From Pseudomonadota bacterium (lineage in GTDB: Bacteria > Verrucomicrobiota > Verrucomicrobiia > Limisphaerales > SXTU01): a DNA stretch of 35,504 nucleotides. How positions within the stretch are numbered: position 1 is the first letter of the stretch; each line of letters begins with the position of its first letter. A program made the position numbers and the translations under genes. Shown piece by piece: positions 1 to 7,695 of this stretch. The notes beneath the pieces are model-generated. The model saw only the letters and a program-made list of their open reading frames with translations, searched no databases and was not told the origin of the DNA. Location: the NCBI GenBank assembly GCA_009922615.1, contig RFVF01000050.1, forward strand, positions 1-35,504, given 5' to 3'.

Positions 1-688
1 CCCAAGAGCCGCCGCTGGAAGAACTGTTGCCCCAATTCCAGTTCCAACCCGAGTCGCGCCGCCGATAACCGCCTCGGCTATAAACCGTGCCGCGCGTGGC
101 ACGAGTCATGGCGATGAGAAACAGCAAAAAGAAAAAACCAAAGATGCCGATGGCGATAAACGGGGCCGATTGGTCCGCACTCTCAGCCCGGGTGCGCCCC
201 GTGCCTTTGTATTCGCCCTTCGTGGCCGCGATCATCGCGTTCACGCCCGCCGCCAAGCCGCCAGCGTAATCACCCTTGCGCAAGTGCGGCGCGATGGTAT
301 CGCTGATGATACGCTTGCAAATTGCATCCGGCAGCGTGCCTTCCAGCCCATAGCCCACCTCGATGCGCAGCTTCCGATCCTGCACAAAGACAAAGAGGAT
401 CGCGCCGTTGCGCTTGTCCTTCTGGCCCACCTGCCACGCCTTCGCCGTGCGCACCGTGAAATCCTCGAGCGATGAATCCGTCGTCAATTTCGGAAACACC
501 GCCACCACGATCTGGCTCGAAGTCTCGCGTTCAAACGCCGCGAGCCGCTCGTTCAATTCCCTGCCCTTCCCCGCCGGCACCACGCTCGCGTAATCGTTGA
601 AAAACTTCTCCGGCCGCGGCGGCAGCGTCTCGGCGGCGAGGAGCGCGCAGCTCCACACGCAACACCAGATGAGGCCGAGACGCTTCAC
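1..688 (-). CDS. TPM-domain (YgcG/TLP18.3-type) membrane protein, partial
   Basis: The gene runs off the left edge, so its C-terminus is missing. It starts at a GTG (complement of 686-688), two bases after the lemA stop, so it is probably translationally coupled to lemA. The N-terminus is a signal peptide ending near LLAAE. A TPM domain follows: the FFNDYASVVPAG opening, SSQIVVAVFP, the NAILFVFVQDRKLRIEVGYGLEG core, and an ATKGEYKG tract. One transmembrane helix (IAIGIFGFFFLLFLIAM) comes next, then a tail rich in Arg, Gly, Trp and Ser (GGYRRRDSGWNW, then SSSGGSW at the edge), as in YgcG-like proteins. TPM domains are extracytoplasmic. Pairing with LemA is common across bacteria but the joint function is not established. 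The symbol is left blank because no specific orthologue is clear. Confidence 0.88.
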   Translation of the reverse strand, partial: MKRLGLIWCCVWSCALLAAETLPPRPEKFFNDYASVVPAGKGRELNERLAAFERETSSQIVVAVFPKLTTDSSLEDFTVRTAKAWQVGQKDKRNGAILFVFVQDRKLRIEVGYGLEGTLPDAICKRIISDTIAPHLRKGDYAGGLAAGVNAMIAATKGEYKGTGRTRAESADQSAPFIAIGIFGFFFLLFLIAMTRATRGTVYSRGGYRRRDSGWNWNWGNSSSSGGSW

Positions 689-690
689 GC

Positions 691-1326
691 TCACTTGCTG
701 GGCGGGGCCGGGGCCTTGTTAAAATCAAACTGCACCTTCGGCGCCTCCTCCGCCCCGGCCTTCGCTGCGAAGTAAGGCCGTTCCTTGAACCCAAACATGC
801 CGGCGTAAAACACCGCCGGAAACGAGCGGATTGCCGTGTTGTATGCCTGCACCGCGTTGTTGAACGTGCCGCGTTCGACGGAAATGCGGTTCTCCGTGCC
901 CTCCAACTGCGCCTGCAAGTCGCGGAAGTTCGCGTTCGCTTTGAGATCGGGATACTTCTCCACCACCACCAAGAGCCGCGAGAGCGCGGAGGAGAGCCGC
1001 CCCTGCGCTTGCTCGAACTCCGCCAGCTTTGCCGCTTCCGTCGGCGCGTTGTTGATCTGGATTTTACCCACCGACGCACGGGCATCGGTGATCTCCACCA
1101 GCGTGCTCTTCTCAAAGTTTGCCGCGCCCTGCACGGTCTGCACCAAATTGGGGATCAAATCCGCGCGGCGCTGATACACGTTCTGCACCTGCGCCCAGGA
1201 CTTGTCCACATTCTGCGACTGCGCCACGAGCTGGTTGTAGCCGCCTGCCAGCAGCAACCCGATGATGACCACCCCGCCCAACAGCAACCCTCCGATCACG
1301 CCCACGATGATGAGTGTCTTTTTCAT
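691..1326 (-). CDS. lemA: LemA family protein
   Basis: The product is 211 aa. The start is the ATG at 1326 (MKKTLIIVGV); an open extension upstream to 1380 lacks the N-terminal helix expected for the family. A hydrophobic helix spans residues 4-27. It is followed by the family signature YNQLVAQSQNVDKSWAQVQN, then YQRRADLIPNLVQTVQGAA and the helical bundle ending in FKERPYF. LemA proteins are single-pass membrane proteins with a long cytoplasmic or periplasmic helical domain of unknown biochemical role. The downstream TPM-domain gene begins two bases past the stop, so the two form an operon. An 11-bp odd palindrome (AACGATTCGTT) lies directly upstream of the start. No Shine-Dalgarno sequence is visible. 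Confidence 0.93.
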   Translation of the reverse strand: MKKTLIIVGVIGGLLLGGVVIIGLLLAGGYNQLVAQSQNVDKSWAQVQNVYQRRADLIPNLVQTVQGAANFEKSTLVEITDARASVGKIQINNAPTEAAKLAEFEQAQGRLSSALSRLLVVVEKYPDLKANANFRDLQAQLEGTENRISVERGTFNNAVQAYNTAIRSFPAVFYAGMFGFKERPYFAAKAGAEEAPKVQFDFNKAPAPPSK

Positions 1327-1472
1327 AACGATTCGTTCACCGCGATGGTTAGCCGCTCCTGTGCCCGGACGCAAATACACTTACCGGGTCACATTGTATG
1401 ATCCCGTCCGATAGGTGAGCCGTGGACCGCATTCTTGTTTTCAACGCGCCCCTTCTCCGGTAGCACTGCGCC

Positions 1473-2372
1473 ATGCAAACCAAATTACTCGTTGCCCTGC
1501 TGTTCGCCGCCGCGCTCCCCGTCTTCGGCGCGGAGAACAAAGGCCCTTCGCCCGATGACCAATACAAAAAGCTCACGCCCGACTCCGAGGAACAGCCCGG
1601 CGTGCCCAAGGGCGTCGTGACCGAATACGAATGGAACGACAGCAAGGTCTTCCCCAACACCGTGCGGAAGTATTCCGTTTACGTGCCCAAGCAATACGAC
1701 GGCAAAACGCCCGCCGCCGTCTTCGTCTGCCAGGACGGGATGCTCTACAAGGCCTCGACCGTCTTCGACAATCTCATCCACAAAAAGGAAATGCCCGTGA
1801 CCATCGGCATCTTCATCCGGCCCGGCACCAAGCCGCTCAAGCCCGGCGAAGTCGCGCCGAAACGCCCCGATGGCCGCCCTGCCCCCGCTTCCAACCGCAG
1901 TGTGGAATATGACAGTCTCGGCGATGCCTACGCGCGCTTTCTGCTGGAGGAAATTCTTCCCGAGGTCGGCAAGAAGTATAACCTCACCAAGGACCCCAAC
2001 CTGCGTTGCATCGCCGGCAGCAGTAGCGGCGGCATCTGCGCGTGGACGGTCTGCTGGGAACGGCCCAATGAGTTCCGCAAGTGCTTCACCACCGTGGGCA
2101 GCTTCACGAACATCCGCGGGGGCAACGTGTATCCCGAGCTCGTCCGCAAGGAAGCGAAGAAACCCATTCGCATCTTCCAGCAAGACGGCAGCAACGACAT
2201 CGTGAACCAATTCGGTTCCTGGCCTGAAGCGAACAAAGCCATGGCCGCCGCGCTCCAGGAAAAAGGCTACGACCACAAGTTCGTCTTCGGCGAAGGCGTC
2301 CACAGCGGCAACCACGGCACCCAACTCTTCCCCGACGCCATGCGCTGGATCTGGCGCGACTGGAAGAAGTAA
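1473..2372 (+). CDS. Secreted alpha/beta-hydrolase esterase (enterochelin esterase/EstD-like)
   Basis: The product is 299 aa with a clear signal peptide (MQTKLLVALLFAAALPVFGA). The mature part opens with RKYSVYVPKQYDGKTPAAVFVCQDG, the usual beta-strand start of the esterase D family, in which a beta-sandwich-like N-terminus precedes the hydrolase core. The nucleophile elbow is AGSSSGG with Ser184 at the centre. QQDGSND near residue 238 could supply the acid and HSGNHG (277-281) the catalytic histidine. Such enzymes hydrolyse esters on sugars, acetylated or feruloylated glycans, or siderophores; the substrate cannot be read from sequence. The gene is divergent from lemA, and its stop lies 18 bp from the stop of the convergent oxidoreductase gene. 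A TAGCAC hexamer sits only 6 nt before the ATG, and there is no Shine-Dalgarno sequence. Confidence 0.9.
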   Translation: MQTKLLVALLFAAALPVFGAENKGPSPDDQYKKLTPDSEEQPGVPKGVVTEYEWNDSKVFPNTVRKYSVYVPKQYDGKTPAAVFVCQDGMLYKASTVFDNLIHKKEMPVTIGIFIRPGTKPLKPGEVAPKRPDGRPAPASNRSVEYDSLGDAYARFLLEEILPEVGKKYNLTKDPNLRCIAGSSSGGICAWTVCWERPNEFRKCFTTVGSFTNIRGGNVYPELVRKEAKKPIRIFQQDGSNDIVNQFGSWPEANKAMAAALQEKGYDHKFVFGEGVHSGNHGTQLFPDAMRWIWRDWKK

Positions 2373-2390
2373 CCCGCGCTCGGCTCTAGC

Positions 2391-3707
2391 TCAAACCATC
2401 TCGTAGCTCCACGGCTTGCGCTGCTCGCGCGCGAGCCACTTGTTTGCTTCCGCGTCGCCGGTGAACTCTTCGGTCGCGGGGTTCCAGTTCAGCGGCCGGC
2501 CCAGGCGCATGGCGATCACGCCGAGATGGCACACGGTCACGGAGCGATGGCCGATCTCCACGTCGCAGATTGGTTGTTTTCGCGAGCGCACACAGTCGAA
2601 GAAGTTCTGCATGTGATTATCGCTGGCGTAGAGGCGCTTCGCGCTGGACGACAGGGGCGTGGTGAGCAAGTCCGGATGACTCGCCTCGATCTTGCCGCGC
2701 GTCACGAAGATCCAGCCATCGGAGCCGTGGAAGCGCACACCGTGCTGCTGCGCGGTCTTGTCCGTGACGGAGCCGTTCCAGCCATTGCCGTGCGTGCTGC
2801 GGGTGAGCTGCGTCACGCCGTTGGCGTAGGTGTAGGCCATGGCGTATTCGCTCGCGGCGGTGAAACCACCTGGGATCATTGGCACGAGCGACTGCCCCTC
2901 GATGTGCACCGGGCCGCTGCGTTCGAAGCCCGTGCCCCACAGCGCGATGTCGTTGTGATGCGCGCCCCAGTCGGTCATCGTGCCGCTGGAGTAATCCCAG
3001 AAATACCGGAACGTCACGTGCGTTTTCTCCTTCACATAATCGGTCTTCGCCGTCTGCCCCTGCCACATGTCCCAATCGAAACCGGAGGGCACCACGGTCT
3101 TCTCGAACGGCCCCTCGCGTCGTCCATGCGGCAGCCAGACATTCACGTGCTTCAACTTGCCCAGCCGGCCGTTGCGCACCAACTCGCACGCGAGGCGGAA
3201 ATTTTTGTCGCTCCGCTGCTGGCTGCCGGTCTGGAGAATGCGCCCGGACTCGCGCACGGCCTTCACCAGCCGCTTGCCCTCGTCAATCGTCAGCGTGAGC
3301 GGCTTCTCGCTGTAAATATCCTTGCCCGCCTTGAGTGCGGCGAGATTCACCAAGGTGTGCCAGTGATCCGGCGTGCCGTTGACGATGAGGTGAATGTCGT
3401 CGCGCTCCAGCAGTTTGCGGAAGTCCTTATATAACTTCGCGTCGGGCCAGGTCTTCTGTGCCTGCGCGAGATTCACGTCATCCAAATCGCACACCGCAAG
3501 CATCTGGCCCAGCGCCGCCGCCTCGCGGGCCACGCCACGCCCGCGCCCGCCGCAGCCGATGAGCGCGACGCCGGGTTTGTCATTGGCACTGAGCGGCTTC
3601 GTCGCCGCTTGGGCGGACTCGTCGAGAAACCACTGCGGCAACGTCGTGGCGGCCGCGACGGCGGCGGAAGTCTGGAGAAAGTGACGCCGCGAATTGAGGA
3701 TTTGCAT
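2391..3707 (-). CDS. Tat-exported Gfo/Idh/MocA family oxidoreductase
   Basis: The product is 438 aa. The N-terminus is a twin-arginine signal (SRRHFLQTSAAVAAA, residues 6-20), so the protein folds with its cofactor before export. The Rossmann fold shows GVALIGCGGRGRG (46-58). The family EKP motif lies at residues 134-136 (YSEKPLTLTIDEG), with Lys135 expected to act in catalysis and nicotinamide binding. The C-terminal substrate domain has DWGAHHNDIALWG and ends with conserved CDVEIGHRSVTVCHLG. These enzymes carry out NAD(P)-dependent oxidation or reduction of sugars, inositols and related alditols. Many Planctomycetes and Verrucomicrobia carry expanded Tat-type sets of unknown substrate. The gene appears monocistronic. 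Confidence 0.93.
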   Translation of the reverse strand: MQILNSRRHFLQTSAAVAAATTLPQWFLDESAQAATKPLSANDKPGVALIGCGGRGRGVAREAAALGQMLAVCDLDDVNLAQAQKTWPDAKLYKDFRKLLERDDIHLIVNGTPDHWHTLVNLAALKAGKDIYSEKPLTLTIDEGKRLVKAVRESGRILQTGSQQRSDKNFRLACELVRNGRLGKLKHVNVWLPHGRREGPFEKTVVPSGFDWDMWQGQTAKTDYVKEKTHVTFRYFWDYSSGTMTDWGAHHNDIALWGTGFERSGPVHIEGQSLVPMIPGGFTAASEYAMAYTYANGVTQLTRSTHGNGWNGSVTDKTAQQHGVRFHGSDGWIFVTRGKIEASHPDLLTTPLSSSAKRLYASDNHMQNFFDCVRSRKQPICDVEIGHRSVTVCHLGVIAMRLGRPLNWNPATEEFTGDAEANKWLAREQRKPWSYEMV

Positions 3708-3792
3708 GGGGTGATGATTTACCCCGGACCACGAGGGAGAGCAATCCTTTGAGGACGAGGAGATTCACCAGGGGCGGCGCGGCCAAGGAACA

Positions 3793-3849
3793 CAGCCGGC
3801 TCCCCACGGCGCGGACCGAGGTGGTTGCCACCGACATGGGGGCCGGCTG
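3793..3849. terminator. Strong nested hairpin between haemoglobin and oxidoreductase genes
   Basis: CAGCCGGC at 3793-3800 pairs with GCCGGCTG at 3842-3849. The stem continues past a bulged T with CCCC (3802-3805) against GGGG (3838-3841). Inside the loop a second perfect hairpin is seen: GGTGG-TTG-CCACC at 3820-3832. It lies just downstream of the haemoglobin stop (3860, minus strand) and before the oxidoreductase start, so it may stop transcription between two same-strand genes. There is no U-tract, so a processing or REP-type element is equally possible. Confidence 0.5.
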
Positions 3850-3859
3850 CCCACGACCG

Positions 3860-4453
3860 TTACTTCGCGTCCTTCGGGCGGTTCAGCACATCGTTCTTGG
3901 TGCTGGCCGCGATGGCCATGACCTGGGCGATCAGCTCCGGCTTGATCTTCAAATCCACGAGAGTCTGCTGGAGATTTTCGGCGACGGCATTGAAGTGGGT
4001 CTCGTTCAAGCCCGGCAGATTGGCGTGGGCCTTGCGCATGTCCTTGCCCGTCCACGGATTGGGTCCACCGAAAGCGGCGGAGAGGAATTCCTTCTGCTTC
4101 TGCCGCTGCTTGTTCATGTTGATGTCCTCGAAGAAGTGCTTGATCCGTTTGTCCGCGAGCACTTTGACGTAGAACGCCTCGACCGCTGCATCAATCGCCG
4201 GCTTGCCGCCCAGCTTGTGGTAGAGGCTGCTTTCCCGGGCGGCTTTCCACTTGGTCCGGCAGGCATCCTCGGCGAAGGCATAGGTTTGCCCCTCATAGAC
4301 CAGCGTGATCTTGGGGTTGACGGGTTTGCCGCTGACGGGGCAGACCTTGTTGAGCTCGGACGACTTGCCGGACGACTCCGCAGCCGGGGCGACATGCGCG
4401 AACAAAGCCAGGGCCAGACCAAGCGGGGCGAAGGATGTGAGGGAGAGTTTCAT
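3860..4453 (-). CDS. Exported YHS-like plus group I truncated haemoglobin fusion
   Basis: The product is 197 aa. A signal peptide covers about residues 1-25 (LGLALALFAHVAPAA). Residues about 35-75 form a YHS-like metal-binding unit: VCPVSGKPVNPKITLVYEG, then YAFAEDACRTKWKA with Cys38 and Cys65. Residues 77-190 match group I truncated haemoglobins closely: LYHKLGGKPAIDAAVEAFY, RIKHFFEDINM, FLSAAFGG and GLNETHFNAVAENL. By alignment from memory to cyanobacterial GlbN, His143 (RKAHANL) is the proximal haem ligand, Tyr95 the B10 tyrosine and Gln116 a distal glutamine; the second GlbN haem ligand (His46 there) is replaced by Lys119. Truncated haemoglobins of this group can detoxify nitric oxide with O2. 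The divergent neighbour is an NsrR-type NO sensor with a candidate operator in between. The exported location and the YHS fusion are unusual. Confidence 0.9.
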   Translation of the reverse strand: MKLSLTSFAPLGLALALFAHVAPAAESSGKSSELNKVCPVSGKPVNPKITLVYEGQTYAFAEDACRTKWKAARESSLYHKLGGKPAIDAAVEAFYVKVLADKRIKHFFEDINMNKQRQKQKEFLSAAFGGPNPWTGKDMRKAHANLPGLNETHFNAVAENLQQTLVDLKIKPELIAQVMAIAASTKNDVLNRPKDAK

Positions 4454-4522
4454 GAGTGGTTGCGTTCTGTTGTTTGCTGTTGAACCGGGTGACGAAAGAA
4501 GATCGGACGCCCGGCACGCTTT

Positions 4523-4545
4523 AAGAGGTAAAATAAATGCTTCTT
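4523..4545. promoter_or_regulatory. Candidate NsrR operator (11-1-11 inverted repeat)
   Basis: The left half AAGAGGTAAAA (4523-4533) and right half AAATGCTTCTT (4535-4545) are separated by one T. The architecture and outer bases match the known enterobacterial NsrR consensus: an 11-bp half-site starting AAGATG, a 1-nt spacer, and a half-site ending CATCTT. The outer AAGA/TCTT arms are perfect and the inner part is degenerate and AT-rich. The site lies 70 bp before the haemoglobin start and 100 bp before the regulator start, so it could control both divergent promoters. Confidence 0.6.
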
Positions 4546-4645
4546 TAATACAAGTGCGCTTTTTTCAAGACTATGGCAGCATGAAGTCCGTGCCGGCTCC
4601 GGCCAGCCGTCGGGCGGAATGTCCCAAGCCGACACACGCATCGCC

Positions 4646-5107
4646 ATGAAACTCAGCCTCTTCAGCGACTACTCGCTGCGCGTCCTCATGTTTGCCGCAT
4701 TAAAGCGCGAGGCCTTCCGGGTAAACGAAGTCACCGTCGCCTACGGCATCTCCCGCCACCACGTGGCCAAGGTCATCAACACCCTGGCCCGGCTGGGCTA
4801 CCTCGAAACCCGGCGCGGCCGCGGAGGTGGCATCCTGCTGGCCCGGCCCGCCGGCGAGATTCGCATCGGCAAGGTGGTGCGCGAGACGGAGGATCAGCCA
4901 GTCATCGTGGAGTGCTTCGATGCCGCGACCAACACCTGCCCCATCAGCGGCAGTTGCCTGCTCAAAGGTGCGCTGGCGCAAGCGATGAACGCCTTTTACG
5001 CGACGCTGGACCGCCACACCCTCGACGAACTGGTCAACGGTCCCCAGCGCGCGCGCATGAGCCGGTTGCTGCTGACGTCCCCCCTCCAAAAAACCTCGCC
5101 CACCTAA
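4646..5107 (+). CDS. nsrR: Rrf2-family NO-sensing repressor, NsrR type
   Basis: The product is 153 aa from the ATG at 4646 (MKLSLFSDYSLRVLMF), which is the normal Rrf2 start; an in-frame ATG at 4619 only adds a non-conserved leader. A winged helix-turn-helix covers residues 25-70 (VTVAYGISRHHVAKVINTLARLGYLETRRGRGGG). The Fe-S ligands are Cys90, Cys98 and Cys104 in ECFDAATNTCPISGSC. This spacing is typical of NsrR rather than IscR, whose ligands are spaced more tightly. NsrR holds a [4Fe-4S] cluster that reacts with nitric oxide and releases the DNA. The gene is divergent from the truncated haemoglobin, which fits a dedicated NO-response pair. An IscR-like or other Rrf2 role is possible but less likely. 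Confidence 0.85.
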   Translation: MKLSLFSDYSLRVLMFAALKREAFRVNEVTVAYGISRHHVAKVINTLARLGYLETRRGRGGGILLARPAGEIRIGKVVRETEDQPVIVECFDAATNTCPISGSCLLKGALAQAMNAFYATLDRHTLDELVNGPQRARMSRLLLTSPLQKTSPT

Positions 5108-5252
5108 CATGCACGTCGTGCGTCCTGAGTGAGGACGGTGAACCGAGTTGCTGCTGACGTTAGGATTCGGAGTATGGGATGGACGAGGTCCGACTCCCCG
5201 CTTCGGGACAACCGGAACTCAGGCCAACCTGCCCCCCGTGCCGTCAGTCGGC

Positions 5253-7082
5253 TCAAGCTGCAGGCGCACCAGAAGCCGGGGCATCCTTCTTCACCGCCGC
5301 CTTCACCTCGATGTGCAGATCGCGAAGCTGGCGGGCGGAGACGGCGCTGGGCGAGTCGGTCATGAGGCAGACACCCTTGGCGGTCTTGGGGAAGGCGATG
5401 ACGTCGCGGATGCTCGATGTGCCGCAGAGGATGGCGATGAGGCGGTCGAAGCCCAGCGCGATGCCACCGTGCGGAGGCGCGCCATACTTGAACGCCTCCA
5501 GCATGTAGCCGAAGCGGAGTTGGGTCTCATCGGGCGGGATGGCGAGGAGTTCCTCGAAGATGGTCTTCTGCACGTCCGGCTGGTGGATGCGGATGCTGCC
5601 GCCGCCGAGTTCGACGCCGTTGACCACGATGTCGTAGTGCTGGCCGCGGACTTTCTTCGGGTCGGACTTGAGGAGCGGGATGTCGTCGGCCACGGGCGCG
5701 GTGAAGGGATGGTGGCTGGAATACCAGCGGTTCAGCTCGCGGTCGAAGCCGAGCAGCGGGAACTCGATGACCCAGAGGAAATTGAACTGGTCGGCGGGGA
5801 TGACGAGCTTGCCTTGCGACTTGAGCACGTCAGCGCAGTAGAGACGAATCTTGCCGAGGATTTCGCAGGCGTTGAGCCACTGGTCGGCGGCGAAGAGAAT
5901 CAAGTCGCCTTCCTCGATGGCGAGCTTGGTCTTGAGGGCGGTCTTCTCAGCCTCGGAGAAGAACTTCACGATGGGAGATTTCCAATCGCCGTTCTCGACC
6001 TTGATGTAGGCGAGGCCCTTCGCGCCAAAGCTCTTGGCGTATTCGGTCATCGTCTCGATCTGGCCTTGCGTCGCGCCGGCCATACCTTTGGCGTTCATCG
6101 CCTTGACGACGCCACCGTTCGCAACCGCGCCGGAGAAGACTTTGAAAGTCGAAGCCTTGAAGTCCTCGGTGAAGTCCATGAGTTCCATGCCGAAGCGCGT
6201 GTCCGGCTTGTCGATGCCGTAGCGATTGAGGGCTTCCTCGAAGCTGATGCGCTTGAAGGGCGTGGGGATGTCGATGTTCAACGCGGTCTTCCACACGCGC
6301 TTCAGCAAGCCCTCGATGAGCGCGTAGATGTCTTCGCGTTCGATAAAGCTCATCTCGATGTCCACTTGCGTGAACTCCGGCTGGCGGTCCGCGCGCAAAT
6401 CCTCGTCGCGATAGCAGCGGGCGAGCTGGAAGTAACGCTCCACGCCACTGACCATGAGGATCTGCTTGAACTGCTGCGGCGACTGCGGCAGCGCGTAGAA
6501 CGTGCCGGGGTCGCGGCGGTTCGGCACGAGGAACTCGCGCGCGCCTTCGGGCGTAGACTTGAAGAGCGTGGGCGTCTCCACTTCGAGGAAGCCCTGCTCG
6601 TCCATGAACACGCGGGTGGCGGTGGCGACCTTCGAGCGGACGCGGAGGTTGCGCGCCATCTCCGGGCGGCGGAGGTCAAGGTAGCGATATTGGAGGCGCA
6701 GCTCTTCGTTGACCTTGTTGGCGACTTCGGGGTCGTCCACGGGGAACGGCAGGACGGCGGCGTGGTTGAGCACGCGCAGTTCCTTCACGAGCACCTCGAC
6801 CTGGCCGGTGGGGATTTTGTCGTTGTTCGTGCCGGCGGGGCGGACGCGGACCTTGCCGGTGATTTCGATGACCGACTCGGCGTGCAGATGCGTGGCGGTG
6901 TCGAAGGTCTCCTTCGACAAGTCCTGCGGGTCGAAGACCGTCTGCGTGCGGCCCTCGCGGTCGCGCAGGTCAATGAAGAGGACGCCGCCGAGGTCGCGGC
7001 GGGAGTGGCACCAGCCGGTCAAAGTGACGGTTTGCCCGGCGTGCTCCGGGCGCAATGCGTTGCAGTGATGCGTGCGTTTCAT
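5253..7082 (-). CDS. aspS: Aspartate--tRNA ligase
   Basis: The product is 609 aa, close to the bacterial AspRS size. It charges tRNA-Asp with aspartate in the cytoplasm. An OB-fold anticodon-binding domain comes first ([26 protein letters not shown]). Class II motif 2 is [21 protein letters not shown], and the bacterial GAD insertion domain follows. Motif 3 is [14 protein letters not shown] near the end. Leu31 after RRD is the residue seen in discriminating AspRS, whereas the non-discriminating type usually has His there, so this enzyme probably does not also make Asp-tRNA-Asn. That inference rests on one position. The start is the ATG at 7082. The gene is divergent from rpmE. No Shine-Dalgarno sequence is seen. 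Confidence 0.96.
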   Translation of the reverse strand: MKRTHHCNALRPEHAGQTVTLTGWCHSRRDLGGVLFIDLRDREGRTQTVFDPQDLSKETFDTATHLHAESVIEITGKVRVRPAGTNNDKIPTGQVEVLVKELRVLNHAAVLPFPVDDPEVANKVNEELRLQYRYLDLRRPEMARNLRVRSKVATATRVFMDEQGFLEVETPTLFKSTPEGAREFLVPNRRDPGTFYALPQSPQQFKQILMVSGVERYFQLARCYRDEDLRADRQPEFTQVDIEMSFIEREDIYALIEGLLKRVWKTALNIDIPTPFKRISFEEALNRYGIDKPDTRFGMELMDFTEDFKASTFKVFSGAVANGGVVKAMNAKGMAGATQGQIETMTEYAKSFGAKGLAYIKVENGDWKSPIVKFFSEAEKTALKTKLAIEEGDLILFAADQWLNACEILGKIRLYCADVLKSQGKLVIPADQFNFLWVIEFPLLGFDRELNRWYSSHHPFTAPVADDIPLLKSDPKKVRGQHYDIVVNGVELGGGSIRIHQPDVQKTIFEELLAIPPDETQLRFGYMLEAFKYGAPPHGGIALGFDRLIAILCGTSSIRDVIAFPKTAKGVCLMTDSPSAVSARQLRDLHIEVKAAVKKDAPASGAPAA

Positions 7083-7263
7083 GTGCGGTCAGCAGTCGAT
7101 TTCCGGCAGCCGGCAGGCCACCGAAAGGACGCGGACTCTGGCGGGAAGCACGGCGCTTATCAAAGGAAAAAGCCGGGCCGAGACCGCTGCCCAGCCGCAG
7201 ATAGAACCGGACCGGTTCCCAGCCGACCATCCAGAACGGTTTTCCGAAAATGCAAAACAGCGC

Positions 7264-7291
7264 TTGCCAAGCGGCGGTCCGTTTGTAAGCT
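7264..7291 (+). promoter_or_regulatory. Possible rpmE promoter with very short leader
   Basis: TTGCCA (7264-7269) and TAAGCT (7286-7291) are spaced by 16 bp and end 14 nt before the rpmE ATG. Such a promoter would give a leader of only a few nucleotides. Assignment is by pattern only, and the -10 match is moderate. Confidence 0.35.
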
Positions 7292-7305
7292 ACGCGCCCT
7301 TTGAC

Positions 7306-7551
7306 ATGAAAACGGAACTGCATCCGAAATACGAAGCCGCCGAATTCCGCTGCGCCTGTGGCAACGTGGTTCTCACCCGCTCCACCCGCAAAAGCGTCCT
7401 GCTGGGCATCTGCAACGTCTGCCATCCGTTCTACACGGGCCAGCAGAAGTTCGTCGATACCGCCGGCCGCGTGGACAAATTCCAGCAACGGGCCGCCAAG
7501 ACACAGGCTGCTCAGGCCGCCGCGGCCGAGACCAAGAAGAAGAAGAAGTAG
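7306..7551 (+). CDS. rpmE: 50S ribosomal protein L31, zinc-binding type
   Basis: The product is 81 aa. The start is the ATG at 7306 ([16 protein letters not shown]), the standard L31 N-terminus; the longer open frame upstream is non-coding in style. The zinc ligands are all present: Cys16 and Cys18 (CAC), Cys36 and Cys39 (CNVC). The family signature [21 protein letters not shown] follows directly. The C-terminus is an Ala-rich then Lys-rich tail (AETKKKKK), longer than in E. coli. The four cysteines mark the zinc-dependent paralogue class, which in many bacteria is replaced by a zinc-free form under zinc starvation. prfA follows 144 bp downstream on the same strand, an rpmE-prfA order common in bacteria. 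Confidence 0.96.
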   Translation: MKTELHPKYEAAEFRCACGNVVLTRSTRKSVLLGICNVCHPFYTGQQKFVDTAGRVDKFQQRAAKTQAAQAAAAETKKKKK

Positions 7552-7695
7552 CTTTCCGGCCCGCCATCGCCCGCCTGGTCCACACCCGGCGGGCGATTGC
7601 TTTTTGCAGGCTGGCTGAGAGCGGAAGAGTTGATGGTGGCATCCGCCGCTCCGCTGCCGACTCACAACTATCAGTTCTCCGACGATCAGCTTCCC

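Noticed and set aside
3749-3859. Open frame (plus strand) covering the hairpin before the haemoglobin stop
   Set aside because: It runs into the antisense of the haemoglobin gene and overlaps a palindromic structure; no start signal or domain is seen.
5148-7304. 718-aa open frame on the plus strand opposite aspS
   Set aside because: It is antisense to a clear AspRS gene. The composition (runs of Glu, Val, Leu, Asp) is that of a GC-rich shadow frame, with no recognisable domain.
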